DNA of 64,000 bases from Dehalobacterium sp040766325. GTDB taxonomy: Bacteria > Bacillota > Dehalobacteriia > Dehalobacteriales > Dehalobacteriaceae. Position 1 is the stretch's first letter. Each line of letters begins with the position of its first letter. The translations under genes and the position numbers were made by a program. The stretch is taken from contig JAXGQR010000007.1 of the NCBI GenBank assembly GCA_040766325.1, forward strand, positions 62,001 through 126,000, in the 5' to 3' direction. This document shows positions 1 to 8,550 of the stretch, in pieces. The notes under the pieces are model-generated. The model searched no databases, had not been told where the DNA came from, and was given only the letters and a program-made list of their open reading frames with translations.

Positions 1-239
1 CCCGCCTTTTCTTTTTTACTGAGGGCTGTGAGCTGCTGATGAAAATTTTGCTGAAAATCAGCGGGAAGAGGGATCTCCGGTAAGGTCCTTATTAAGGTGC
101 CGGTTTTTTGTAATTCTAATAATTCTTGGCGACAATCAGGACAGGTTTTTAAATGTTTTTCAATGTCTTCTATTTCATCTTGGCTTAAAATCTGATCCAG
201 ATAAGGGGAGAGTTTATCCTGAATTTTTTCGCATGTCAT
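1..239 (-). CDS. Zinc-finger anti-sigma factor, N-terminal part (cut by window edge)
   Basis: The reverse strand opens with ATG at 239, preceded by a strong AAGGAGGGG ribosome site, and stays open to base 1. The first ~79 residues contain a His-x3-Cys-x2-Cys core (HLKTCPDC) after a short Cys-containing helix, the zf-HC2 arrangement of anti-sigma factors that hold an ECF sigma factor inactive. The rest, usually a membrane segment and an extracytoplasmic part, lies outside the window. No sigma gene is visible to its right, so the partner is either elsewhere or not adjacent. The family call rests on the short zinc motif and is reasonably safe; the partner is unknown. Confidence 0.7.
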   Translation of the reverse strand, partial: MTCEKIQDKLSPYLDQILSQDEIEDIEKHLKTCPDCRQELLELQKTGTLIRTLPEIPLPADFQQNFHQQLTALSKKEKA

Positions 240-332
240 TACTGTCCCCTCCTTTCATCTCATAGACGATACCGGTCAAAAAATTGTTCCCCTTAAACGA
301 GGTTTACATATGCTACTCTTGATCATTTTTTT

Positions 333-731
333 CTACTTTTGATCATTTTTTAGAAGAGCACTTAACTCCCTGGATAATGCGGCGCCTCCCGATGCCCCCA
401 ATCCGACTAAAACGACGGTGACTTCTTCTTCCGCGCCCTGATCACGATAGATGAGCTTTAGATACCCCTTGCCCTCTTCGGCCAAAGATAGCTTCGCCAA
501 ATCATATGCTCGAGGCTCCGCCATCATTTTCTGGGCGAGGATCATTTTATCCTTTTCAATCACCACATACGGTCTTTGACTTTTACGGTAAATAAACAGC
601 CAAATCAAGCCCAAGAGCAGGAGTAGCCCTGCATACAAAAACATCTTATTCCATAAATACATCAATGCCCCAAAGAAGAATACAATGGTAGTGACGAGGG
701 TCAGCAGATTATTTCTTTTGTAACTACTCAA
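333..731 (-). CDS. Small membrane protein, two TM segments plus PH-like tail
   Basis: A 132-residue protein. Residues about 8-28 and 32-50 are two closely spaced hydrophobic segments, followed by a basic turn (YRKSQRP) and a soluble ~80-residue tail of alternating beta-strand character, as in small bacterial proteins with a membrane hairpin and a PH-like domain. I do not recognise a named family and assign no function. It lies between the anti-sigma factor and folD on the same strand. The stop codon sits in a short direct repeat (two copies of TTTTGATCATTTTTT-like sequence, about 319-353), which adds nothing to the call. Confidence 0.6.
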   Translation of the reverse strand: MSSYKRNNLLTLVTTIVFFFGALMYLWNKMFLYAGLLLLLGLIWLFIYRKSQRPYVVIEKDKMILAQKMMAEPRAYDLAKLSLAEEGKGYLKLIYRDQGAEEEVTVVLVGLGASGGAALSRELSALLKNDQK

Positions 732-815
732 ATATCTTCCCCCCTAAGTTTAATCATACATCGACATGTAACCACGATCCAGTTTCTTTTCATGAATTGA
801 TCCAGGAAAGGCATC

Positions 816-843
816 GAGAAAAAAGTCTGGCCCGGAGGGCCAG
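816..843 (-). terminator. Rho-independent terminator after folD
   Basis: A perfect hairpin CTGGCCC-GGA-GGGCCAG (827-843) lies directly after the folD stop and is followed on the reverse strand by a run of T (817-824). It ends the fchA-folD unit. Confidence 0.85.
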
Positions 844-849
844 CTTTTT

Positions 850-1710
850 TTATAGTTGATTCTGCATTTTACAAGCCAACACTGTATGTTTACATAATAC
901 TGCTGTCGTTACAGAGCCTACGCCGCCGGGCACAGGTGTAATCTTGTCAACAATCCCTTCCACAGCTTCAAAATCCACGTCGCCGCAGTATTTCCCCGGG
1001 TTGCCCGGATCTTCGTTAATCCCCACATCAATTACGACCTGTCCCGCTTTTACATAATCGGCATTAACCATCTTGGCTCGTCCCACAGCAGCAATGAGGA
1101 CTTCTGCTTCGCGGCACACGCCGGGTAAATCCTGAGTTTTGGAATGGCAGATGGTTACAGTGGCGTTGTCTCCTAATAAAAGCATCGCCAAGGGTTTCCC
1201 CACAACCAAGGATCGGCCCAGAACGACGACTCTTTTCCCCTGAAGAGGAATTTCAAAATGGTGCAGCATTTCCATCACCGCCTGAGGTGTGCAGGGCGGG
1301 AAGCCGTTTTTATCACCGACAAAAACCTTGGCGGCACTGCCCAGAGTTAAGCTGTCCACGTCCTTTTCCGGTGAAATCAGCGCCCGAATCTTCGCTTCAT
1401 GGAGATGCTTGGGCAAGGGGCTGAACATTAAAATTCCATGCACGTCCTTGCGTTCATTAACATCTTGCACGGCCTTTTCAAATTCTTCCTGGCCTATGTT
1501 TTCCGGATATTCAAATACCTGGGTCGCGATGCCCACGGATTCGGCGGTCTTTTTCGCTCCCCCTTCATAAAACAAATCGTCCGGTCGTGCTCCGACACGG
1601 ATAATACCTAATTTGGGTTCTATCCCCTGAGCTTTTATTTCCGTCACCTGAGCCTTTAAATCTTCTTTAATGGCGGCGGCAACGTCTTTTCCCATTAATC
1701 TTTCAGCCAT
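850..1710 (-). CDS. folD: Methylene-THF dehydrogenase (FolD family), cyclohydrolase lysine apparently lost
   Basis: FolD-family enzyme of one-carbon metabolism, oxidising methylene-THF to methenyl-THF with NAD(P); in acetogens part of the methyl branch of the Wood-Ljungdahl pathway. Visible family motifs: PPCTPQAVMEML, the nucleotide-binding GRSLVVGKPLA, and PVPGGVGSVTTAVL. I chose the ATG at 1710, which has AAAGGAG 9-10 bases upstream, over the in-frame start at 1734. Odd point: the cyclohydrolase site, normally Tyr-x3-Lys followed by the KA-x-EE-VG helix, reads YEGGAKKTAESVG here. Aligned on the VG end, the catalytic lysine position is Ala. The neighbour is a separate cyclohydrolase (FchA), so this protein may be a dehydrogenase only. 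Confidence 0.93.
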   Translation of the reverse strand: MAERLMGKDVAAAIKEDLKAQVTEIKAQGIEPKLGIIRVGARPDDLFYEGGAKKTAESVGIATQVFEYPENIGQEEFEKAVQDVNERKDVHGILMFSPLPKHLHEAKIRALISPEKDVDSLTLGSAAKVFVGDKNGFPPCTPQAVMEMLHHFEIPLQGKRVVVLGRSLVVGKPLAMLLLGDNATVTICHSKTQDLPGVCREAEVLIAAVGRAKMVNADYVKAGQVVIDVGINEDPGNPGKYCGDVDFEAVEGIVDKITPVPGGVGSVTTAVLCKHTVLACKMQNQL

Positions 1711-1743
1711 GTTGACTCTCCTTTTCTTCTTCAAATTTATTAT

Positions 1744-2376
1744 TTATTTCGTAATGTCATTTAATACTAACTGAAAAACCTCATCGGCTACTTTGATGCC
1801 GTCATTTGTGAGATGATCCACTTCCGCCTTGGTTTTTTCAATAAATTCTTCGTCTTTAATGGTATTTAAATTAATCATCACATTTAATTTACCGGCCAGT
1901 AAGGCACTGCGTAAAAAGGCCACCCCACAGCCCACATCGGAGATAAGCATCCGGCTGCCAATTTGACCCATACGTTCATGAATCTTGATCCCTGCATAAG
2001 ATTTTCTCATGATTTCCAGGGGAACGGCGGTGGCATTTTTTGATTCTCTTTCCAAAACCTCTGCCTTGATCTTTTTTTCCTCATCGGTGCCGCTGGGCAA
2101 ACCATAAGCCCGGGATAAGGGTTCAAAAGCTTCCGCATCCTTGGCGATTAAATCCAGTAAGTCTTCCTGAACCTTCAGACCTTTTTCAATTAGTTCCTTG
2201 ACTTCGCCTTCAACCTCAGCGTATTTCTTTTTACCCACGGTAAAATTCCCTACCATGGTGGACAGGGCGATCCCGATAGCGCCTCCTAAAGCAGCTGCTC
2301 CGCCTCCTCCGGGAACAGAGGTTTTATCCGACAAAGCGGTAACAAATTCACGACAGCTCTTATCTACCAAAGACAT
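1744..2376 (-). CDS. fchA: Methenyl-THF cyclohydrolase, FTCD cyclodeaminase family
   Basis: A 210-residue helical protein with the family signature SVPGGGGAAALGGAIG near residue 20-36, as in FchA and the cyclodeaminase half of formiminotransferase-cyclodeaminase. It interconverts methenyl-THF and formyl-THF. It lies 33 bases upstream of folD on the same strand, with AGGAGGTATAA before the ATG, so the two are almost certainly co-transcribed and supply successive steps of the folate C1 branch. No formate-THF ligase or methylene-THF reductase is in the window. In amino-acid fermenters this family can also act as formimino-THF cyclodeaminase; the folD partnership favours cyclohydrolase. Confidence 0.88.
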   Translation of the reverse strand: MSLVDKSCREFVTALSDKTSVPGGGGAAALGGAIGIALSTMVGNFTVGKKKYAEVEGEVKELIEKGLKVQEDLLDLIAKDAEAFEPLSRAYGLPSGTDEEKKIKAEVLERESKNATAVPLEIMRKSYAGIKIHERMGQIGSRMLISDVGCGVAFLRSALLAGKLNVMINLNTIKDEEFIEKTKAEVDHLTNDGIKVADEVFQLVLNDITK

Positions 2377-2514
2377 ATTTATACCTCCTAAATTTCAAAT
2401 ATCTTCCTTTAATCCTAATCCTATCTATTATAACAGTCTTTGATCCCTAATTTCAATTATCTCTAAGAGAATTCACTCATATTCATCAATTTCCTTAAAA
2501 TTAACTTTTGGATA

Positions 2515-2544
2515 CAAAAAGATCCCCCAATAATCTGGAGGACC
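2515..2544 (-). terminator. Terminator after the double-HTH gene
   Basis: On the reverse strand a stem of eight pairs, including G-U pairs (GGTCCTCC with GGGGGATC), is followed by TTTTT. It lies a few bases beyond the stop at 2552. Confidence 0.7.
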
Positions 2545-2551
2545 TTCCTAC

Positions 2552-2917
2552 TTAGCTTTCTATTTTCTTTTTTTCCATAAAGTTTTCAAAGGTTTCATAG
2601 GGTATAATATATTGCCTGCCAACCTTGACTGCTTCCAGTTTTTTGGACTTGATCAATTCAACAATGAAAGCGTAGCTTAATGGTATTTTTTCCATCAACT
2701 CCTGAATGGTATAACCATTTACATTACGGCGTACTTGAACGTCGTTACGATAGTTAACCATATCTTCTTTTCCGATAAAATATTTGCGTCCTACCCGATA
2801 GGCAGGAAGATTGCCATGATCAATATCCCTTTTTACTGTGCCATAACTGGCCCCAATGGCCTCTGCAACCTCTTTTAAAGTGAAAAATTCCTTTTCAACT
2901 TTTTTATTAATACTCAT
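2552..2917 (-). CDS. Tandem excisionase/MerR-like helix-turn-helix DNA-binding protein
   Basis: A small regulator of 121 residues. Two copies of the excisionase-type winged HTH are visible: residues ~10-55 (FTLKEVAEAIGASYGTVKRD ... GRKYFIGKEDM) and ~70-118 (YTIQELMEKIPLSYAFIVEL ... GRQYIIPYETF). The start at 2917 is fixed by GGAAAGGAGGG eight bases upstream; the longer open frame to 3106 runs back through a terminator hairpin and is not coding. Two domains in one chain suggest binding to a direct repeat without dimerisation. Stand-alone gene with its own terminator; target unknown. Confidence 0.75.
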   Translation of the reverse strand: MSINKKVEKEFFTLKEVAEAIGASYGTVKRDIDHGNLPAYRVGRKYFIGKEDMVNYRNDVQVRRNVNGYTIQELMEKIPLSYAFIVELIKSKKLEAVKVGRQYIIPYETFENFMEKKKIES

Positions 2918-3024
2918 ATTAACAGCCCTCCTTTCCCGGATCTTCCTCATCATTAATAGATTATACGCAAAATTGCTCCATAATATACATTGGCAGGTTT
3001 TATCTTGATATTTCTCTAATTTAT

Positions 3025-3057
3025 GTAAAAACCATCGGTTCTTATAACCGATGGTTT
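3025..3057 (-). terminator. Terminator after the transglutaminase/SLH gene
   Basis: A perfect 12-base inverted repeat, AAACCATCGGTT / AACCGATGGTTT with a 5-base loop, followed on the reverse strand by TTTTT. It separates the SLH protein gene from the HTH gene. Confidence 0.8.
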
Positions 3058-3154
3058 CCAATACAGGTATATAGATGAGACTTGAATCTATAACTTTATT
3101 TCCCACTCTTTGTTTTTACCCTTTCTTTATGCTTCTTATCGCACCAGACAAAAA

Positions 3155-4747
3155 TTACTTTGTTAAGCGGAATCCGCCTTCCATTGCCCGAGACAAGATC
3201 ACCGCAACCTCCGCCCGAGTAACAGGTTTTTCCGGTCGAAACAAATTTCCCGGATAACCGGCAATAATACCGCTTTCAGCCATACGGATGATATCGGCAT
3301 CGGCCCAGGAAAACCCGCTCTGACCTAAATCCCGAAAAGAAACACCGGACGCCGAGCGCGGTAAATCAAAGGCCCGACCAATCATTACGGCTAACTCTGC
3401 GCGGGTCACAGATTTTTCCGGACGGAAGGTACCGTCGGGAAATCCACCGGTAATCCCGGCCCCCTTGACTGCGGCAATATCCGCATAACCCCAGTAGCCC
3501 GGTTTGATATCGGAAAACTGAGGCTTAGCGACATGATAATCCAAGGATAAGGCTCTGTTTAACATGGCTGCCAACTGCACTCTGGTCACGGAATCATTGG
3601 GTCCGAATAAACCCATCCCATAGCCTCCGATAATCGGGGGTGTAAATTGAGCTAAATAACCGATACTATCCTTGGCCCAATGGGTTGTGGCATCCCGGAA
3701 GGGAAAAATATGGTACCCGAAAACGAGATTCTCGGAAAAATCGATCTGAGGTTTAGGGCCGCTATACCTGATTTCGATATAATTATCGTCACTACGCCCA
3801 TAAGAAAAGAAAATATGGCGGGAGTCGGTGGCAATTTTCCCAAATTTGCTCCAATCCACTACTTTCTCATAGCGATGACCGTAGTTGATCGTCAAGGTAT
3901 GGGTAGGATCTACAACCACCCAACCTTGCTTGGGTAAGAAGATCTCCGGCCACGTATGGCGCATGCGGGTAATATCCAGACTGCCGTCATCTTTAATAAA
4001 AGGCGGCCCGCTATGCTCCTTGGGCAGATATAAATAACCGGTCTGAGCTCGCGCGGGAATACCTAAGGCGCGGCAGGAAGCAATAAAGAGGGCGGTATAA
4101 TCTTCACAATTGCCGATCCCGGTACGCAAAGCATTGACGGCACCTTGATTGACACTTTCTGCAGGTTCATTTTGATAGGTCATAAAGAGATTAATATCGG
4201 AAAAAAGCATCCGGGCCATCTGGTAAGGGTGGGTTTCCTCTTTGACCACATTTTGGGCATACTGAATGACCTGGGAGTTTGCCGCTTCGATCTTATTTTC
4301 CGGCGCTAAATATTGAGCATCAAATTTTTCCCGGCTGTAATTAGTACCAATCTCAGCATTATCCAAATTATAGTTGATACCGTAGTTACGTACGGCAAAA
4401 CGCTGTTCCAAAACTTTTGTTTCCCCCGGCTTCAGGAAGGCAATATGATATACCCCTAACCGGGCCCCTTTTTCGTTCTCGATGATTTTTACCGGCCAGG
4501 GACTCAGCTCTTCCCCCATAAAATCCTGAAATTCCGGTTGCTTGTCATGCATCAAGGGAATAATGACCTGAATATTATAAATGCTTTCCGCATCCGGATT
4601 ATGCACCGTCGTGCGATGGGTAATGGTATAAACCCAGGGATCCGATTTTGTCAGCGACCTTTTTTCATCAGCTGCCCAACCGCTCTGCCCGGGTAAAAAC
4701 ACCGTTACCAAAAGCAGGAATAATAGAAAATTTATGATTTTTTTCAA
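3155..4747 (-). CDS. Exported transglutaminase-like protein with three SLH domains
   Basis: A 530-residue secreted protein. It starts at TTG (4747) after GGAAGAG and has a signal peptide (KKIINFLLFLLLVTVFLPG, cleavage near GWA). The middle carries a transglutaminase-like cysteine-protease fold with all three catalytic residues recognisable: Cys in GNCEDYTALF, His in MRHTWPEIFL and Asp in VVVDPTHT. The last ~180 residues are three SLH repeats, each ending TRAE/TRVQ-type (SVTRVQLAAML, SVTRAELAVMI, PVTRAEVAVIL), which anchor proteins to pyruvylated cell-wall polymers. It likely acts on the cell surface; the substrate is not evident. It lies 375 bases downstream of oadA, behind a structured leader. 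Confidence 0.88.
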   Translation of the reverse strand: MKKIINFLLFLLLVTVFLPGQSGWAADEKRSLTKSDPWVYTITHRTTVHNPDAESIYNIQVIIPLMHDKQPEFQDFMGEELSPWPVKIIENEKGARLGVYHIAFLKPGETKVLEQRFAVRNYGINYNLDNAEIGTNYSREKFDAQYLAPENKIEAANSQVIQYAQNVVKEETHPYQMARMLFSDINLFMTYQNEPAESVNQGAVNALRTGIGNCEDYTALFIASCRALGIPARAQTGYLYLPKEHSGPPFIKDDGSLDITRMRHTWPEIFLPKQGWVVVDPTHTLTINYGHRYEKVVDWSKFGKIATDSRHIFFSYGRSDDNYIEIRYSGPKPQIDFSENLVFGYHIFPFRDATTHWAKDSIGYLAQFTPPIIGGYGMGLFGPNDSVTRVQLAAMLNRALSLDYHVAKPQFSDIKPGYWGYADIAAVKGAGITGGFPDGTFRPEKSVTRAELAVMIGRAFDLPRSASGVSFRDLGQSGFSWADADIIRMAESGIIAGYPGNLFRPEKPVTRAEVAVILSRAMEGGFRLTK

Positions 4748-4984
4748 GATTTTCTCTTCCTTTTCATTTTCATTTTCATTAAGATCTACGCTCTTTTATC
4801 CCAAAACTTACTGCCCCAAAATTTCTTTCAGTTGGTCCACCATGTCTACCCAACTTATTCAATTTTGCCGTACCTCTTTCCTGCCAGAAAACAAATCCAG
4901 TTTCCGGTAAGTTTATCGCACAGAAAACAATACGCTATCAAAGTATTGACGACGATGTATTAAAAATAGTTCCCGGAAAAAGTA

Positions 4985-5047
4985 AAAAACCTCAGGCAAT
5001 GCCTAAGGTTTATTGTAGCACCTTAAATGACCACCGGGTGCCTGAGA
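4985..5047 (-). promoter_or_regulatory. Nested inverted repeats: oadA terminator, possible alternative pairing
   Basis: On the reverse strand after oadA, CCTTAGGCA-TTGCCTGAGG-TTTTTT (about 4985-5011) is a good terminator. Just before it lies CTCAGGCACC (5038-5047), almost the same as the left arm, which could pair with TGCCTGAG instead. GGCACC and GGTGC also pair inside. Two competing arms for one partner is the layout of an attenuator, but no ligand-binding core or leader peptide is recognised. The stretch 4748-4984 holds no convincing gene, only the presumed promoter and leader of the SLH gene. Three copies of CGCGTTTC at 5082-5117 lie between this structure and the oadA stop. Confidence 0.5.
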
Positions 5048-5122
5048 TTTAATTATCTAATGCAACAAAAGAACCGTCCCCGCGTTTCCACCATGCGCGT
5101 TTCACCCACCCGCGTTTCAGTT

Positions 5123-6553
5123 TTACACCGGGTAGCTATTCACGTTTTCGTCGCTACCCACCAGGGTATAGTCCACCTTGGTTTTTCCCGCTAACCGTTC
5201 CTCCAGGAAGGTTTTTGCCACTTGGGGGAATAATACATAGGAGAGCACATCTTCTTCTGTTTCCGCATAAAAACCAATTTCTTTCCGGGCTTCTTCCATT
5301 TGCGGCTCGAGAATATCCGCCGGCCGTCCCGTAATGGGCTTTTCCGCGCCGATGACCTTTTTTTGCACCTCTTCATTTACCGCCGCGGGCGGCTGTCCGT
5401 AGAGACCCTTCATATAGCTTTTTGTTTCATTGGTAACCATTTTGTATCTTTCGCCCACGAGCACGTTCAGCACCGCCTGAGCACCCACAATCTGACTGGA
5501 TGGTGTCACCAAGGGGGGATAGCCAAAGTCGGCCCGTACTCTGGGAACTTCCTCAAAGACCAGGGGTAGTTTATCCAAAGCATTTTGCTGCTGCAGCTGG
5601 GAGATAAAGTTCGAGATCATCCCCCCGGGGATTTGATATCTTAACACATTCACGTCTACTCGGCCGTTGGCCACATCAAATTGTTTGTATTTGCCCCGCA
5701 CTTCTTTAAAATATTCCGCTACTTCCGAAAGTTGATCCAGATCCAGGCCGGTGGCATAAGGTGTATCATCCAGGCTGGCCACCATCGTTTCAATGGCCGG
5801 TTGGGAAGTGGACAGGGCAAAAGGAGAAATGGCACAATCCAGCACATCCACTCCTGCTTCCACCGCTTTAAAATAAGCCATGGAAGCCATACCGCTGGTA
5901 TAATGGCAATGGAGCTGCACCGGCAGCCGGACCTTTTCTTTTAAGGCCTTAACCAAATCAAAGGCGGCGTAGGGGGTTATCATCCCCGCCATATCTTTGA
6001 TACAAATAGAATCGGCGCCCATCTCCTTTAAGGTCTGGCCTTGTTTTACATAGTAGTCCAAATTATGAAAAGGGCTGATGGTGTAAGAAATCGTCGCCTG
6101 AATATGGCCCCCTTCTTTTTTCGTTACCTCCATGGCTTTAGCCATGTTACGCACATCGTTTAAGGCATCAAAAATACGGATAATATCAATGCCGTTAAAG
6201 AGGGCCTTTTTGACAAAGGCTTCCACCACATCGTCAGCATAATGACGATACCCGACTAGGTTTTGCCCTCTTAAAAGCATCTGCAGTTTCGTTTTTTTAA
6301 CATGTTGGCGAATTTTCCGCAATCTTTCCCAGGGATCTTCATTGAGAAAACGCATACAGGTGTCAAAGGTGGCACCTCCCCATACTTCCATGGAATGAAA
6401 ACCAATTTCATCCATTTTTTGTGCGATGGGCAACATATCGTCCACCTTCATACGGGTGGCTAACAAAGACTGATGGGCATCTCGAAAGCTGGTATCGGTA
6501 ATTTTTATCCCGTTATTTTTTGTTTTCTTCCTGTCCGGAACCTTGTTACTCAA
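5123..6553 (-). CDS. oadA: Carboxyltransferase subunit: pyruvate carboxylase B / oxaloacetate decarboxylase alpha, no biotin domain
   Basis: A 476-residue protein of the HMGL-like/PYC carboxyltransferase family. It has the opening motif DTSFRDAHQSLLATR with the metal-binding Asp, the lysine motif CIKDMAG (carbamylated Lys) and the metal-binding HCHYTSG. It transfers the carboxyl group between oxaloacetate/pyruvate and biotin. It ends after the conserved PYC-OADA domain and has no AMKM biotin attachment site, so it needs a separate carrier protein, as in two-part or 5S-type enzymes. Start is TTG at 6553 with GAGGAGG nine bases upstream. Next to pyk it would link pyruvate and C4 acids. Direction (carboxylase or decarboxylase) cannot be decided here. 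Confidence 0.85.
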   Translation of the reverse strand: MSNKVPDRKKTKNNGIKITDTSFRDAHQSLLATRMKVDDMLPIAQKMDEIGFHSMEVWGGATFDTCMRFLNEDPWERLRKIRQHVKKTKLQMLLRGQNLVGYRHYADDVVEAFVKKALFNGIDIIRIFDALNDVRNMAKAMEVTKKEGGHIQATISYTISPFHNLDYYVKQGQTLKEMGADSICIKDMAGMITPYAAFDLVKALKEKVRLPVQLHCHYTSGMASMAYFKAVEAGVDVLDCAISPFALSTSQPAIETMVASLDDTPYATGLDLDQLSEVAEYFKEVRGKYKQFDVANGRVDVNVLRYQIPGGMISNFISQLQQQNALDKLPLVFEEVPRVRADFGYPPLVTPSSQIVGAQAVLNVLVGERYKMVTNETKSYMKGLYGQPPAAVNEEVQKKVIGAEKPITGRPADILEPQMEEARKEIGFYAETEEDVLSYVLFPQVAKTFLEERLAGKTKVDYTLVGSDENVNSYPV

Positions 6554-6680
6554 ACGAAAACCTCCTCGATATACTGGTCATTTACTCATATAGAAGTCAT
6601 TATATCCCACATTATTTTATTAAACAATTCGTTTGCTTCATGAATACAAAATACACGAAACAAGGCCGGATTAACCGGCA

Positions 6681-6705
6681 AAAAAAAAGCCGATACGGCT
6701 TTTTC
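6681..6705 (-). terminator. Terminator after pyk
   Basis: AAAAAAAGCC-GATAC-GGCTTTTT: on the reverse strand the stem AAAAAGCC/GGCTTTTT is followed by a T run, right after the pyk stop. Confidence 0.8.
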
Positions 6706-8460
6706 TTAAAGAACCTGGGTCACACCTAAATAAATCTGACCCCGGGCACTGTCTACAGTAACAATGGTCCCGTCGGGGATACGGGTGGTAGCATTCTCCA
6801 CCCCCACCACCGCCGCAATGCCTAAATTGATGGCGACAATGGCGGCATGGGAGGTTAAGCCCCCTTCTTCGGTAATCACGGCCCCGGCCTTGCCGAGCAC
6901 ATCCATATAATCCCGATCCGTGTGGGATGTGACCAGAATGTCCCCTTCTTTCAGGCGAGCTCTGGCCTCCTCTTCATTTTGCACCACCCGGGCAATGCCG
7001 GTGGCCACCATTTGGCCGATGCCGGTGCCGCTGGCGGTGACTTGATTGACCACATGAACCTTGATCAAATTGGTGGTACCCGGAGTTCCCGCCGGTACTC
7101 CCGCCGTGACCACGACTAAATCTCCGTTATTAATCAATTTTTCTTTCAAAGCGGTGGAAACGGCCACTCGAACCATCTCATCTGTTCCTGTGGTCATAGG
7201 TGTCAGTACACCCTGCACACCCCAGACCAAAGCCAGCTTTTTCTTCACGCGGGGCGCAGGGGTCGTAGCAATAATCGGTGTCTTAGGTCGGTACTTTGAT
7301 ACCATTCTTGCGGTTGACCCGGAAGAAGTAGGCGTGATAATGGCCGCCGCCTTTAAGCCATGGGCAATACTGAAGGAAGCCTGACTAATGGCATCAGTAA
7401 TGGTGACGGTTTTCTGTTCTCCCCAGGTTTGATGGGCATATTTAAGAGCAGTTTCCGTTTTCGAGGCAATCCGGGTCATCGTGCGCACCGCCTCCACCGG
7501 ATACTTACCGGAGGCTGTTTCACCGGAAAGCATCACCGCATCCGTACCGTCTAAAATCGCATTAGCTACGTCACTTGCTTCGGCACGGGTAGGTCGGGGA
7601 TTACGCATCATCGAATCCAGCATTTGGGTCGCTGTAATCACCGGTTTTCCCTCTTCATTACATTTATCAATAATTAGTTTTTGAATCAGGGGTACCTCTT
7701 CCGGAGGAATCTCCACGCCCAGATCACCCCGGGCGACCATAATACCGTCGGAAACCTTTAAGATTTCATCGAGATTTTTTACCCCGGAGCGACTTTCAAT
7801 TTTGGCGATGATATCAATGTCCGATGCCTTTTCCTCCAACAGGCGCCGGATATCCAAAATATCCTGCCCTTTACGGACAAAGGATGCTGCGATAAAATCA
7901 ATCTCCTGCTCAATACCAAAGAGGATATCCTCGACATCCTTCTCCATGAGACCGGGAAGATTAACATCCACCCCAGGTACATTAATCCCCTTGTTCGGTA
8001 AAAGATCTCCCGGGTTTTTGACATAGCAAACAACATCTTCCTCCGTGGTTGCTTTCACTTCTAAGCCGATCAAGCCATCATCTATTAAAATCGTGTTCCC
8101 GGGCATCACATCCTGGGGTAAACCTTGATAGGTGACGGGGAAAATATTATCTGCCCCGGTAATAGGACGGGTTGTTAAAATAATTTCCTGCCCCTCTTCT
8201 ACCGGGACATGACTTTCTTTGAAACTACCCAAGCGAATTTCCGGTCCTTTAGTATCCAGTAGTATCGCCACATTGCTGCCGGTATTTTGGGCAGCCTGGC
8301 GGATATTCATAATACGCTTGCCATGTTCTTCGTGGCTGCCGTGGCTAAAGTTCAGTCGCGCCACATTCATGCCCGCTTCCATTAACTTTTCCAGAATTTC
8401 TACAGAATCACTGGCAGGTCCGATGGTACAGACAATTTTTGTATGTATCAGCTGAATCAC
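6706..8460 (-). CDS. pyk: Pyruvate kinase with C-terminal PEP-utilising domain
   Basis: A 584-residue pyruvate kinase making pyruvate and ATP from PEP and ADP. Seen: N-terminal barrel start TKIVCTIGPASD, NFSHG, LLDTKGPEIR, the active-site stretch IAKIESRSGV and the metal-binding MVARGDLGVEI. The last ~90 residues are an extra swivelling domain with GGLTSHAAIVAINLGIAAVVG, the phospho-His region of PPDK/PEP synthase-type enzymes, as in Bacillus and many Clostridia; its role in pyruvate kinase is unsettled. Start appears to be GTG at 8460. It follows pfkA on the same strand at 90 bases, the usual Firmicutes order. Confidence 0.96.
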   Translation of the reverse strand: MIQLIHTKIVCTIGPASDSVEILEKLMEAGMNVARLNFSHGSHEEHGKRIMNIRQAAQNTGSNVAILLDTKGPEIRLGSFKESHVPVEEGQEIILTTRPITGADNIFPVTYQGLPQDVMPGNTILIDDGLIGLEVKATTEEDVVCYVKNPGDLLPNKGINVPGVDVNLPGLMEKDVEDILFGIEQEIDFIAASFVRKGQDILDIRRLLEEKASDIDIIAKIESRSGVKNLDEILKVSDGIMVARGDLGVEIPPEEVPLIQKLIIDKCNEEGKPVITATQMLDSMMRNPRPTRAEASDVANAILDGTDAVMLSGETASGKYPVEAVRTMTRIASKTETALKYAHQTWGEQKTVTITDAISQASFSIAHGLKAAAIITPTSSGSTARMVSKYRPKTPIIATTPAPRVKKKLALVWGVQGVLTPMTTGTDEMVRVAVSTALKEKLINNGDLVVVTAGVPAGTPGTTNLIKVHVVNQVTASGTGIGQMVATGIARVVQNEEEARARLKEGDILVTSHTDRDYMDVLGKAGAVITEEGGLTSHAAIVAINLGIAAVVGVENATTRIPDGTIVTVDSARGQIYLGVTQVL

Positions 8461-8550
8461 TCCCCTCTGACGCTAGTATGAGCACCCAAATGATAACTGG
8501 GATCACCTCTCGAAAATTTAATCGGATCGAATATTTTTTATTTTTGTATC

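Noticed and set aside
319..353. Direct repeat of a TTTTGATCATTTTTT-like sequence
   Set aside because: Two short AT-rich copies at a gene end; no structure or wider pattern, so chance or a local duplication.
1289..1570. Open frame on the + strand opposite folD, and many similar ones (for example 7061-7384, 33802-34581, 42278-42721, 46023-46499)
   Set aside because: They lie antisense to well-supported genes, have no ribosome site and read as low-complexity mirror images of the real protein.
4800..4980. Riboswitch (c-di-GMP or cobalamin type) in the SLH gene leader
   Set aside because: I could not find the conserved core elements of either class; only the terminator-like repeats farther upstream are clear.
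5082..5117. Three copies of CGCGTTTC, considered as a small CRISPR-like or protein-binding array
   Set aside because: Units are only eight bases with irregular spacing and no leader or cas genes; no CRISPR array is seen anywhere in the window.
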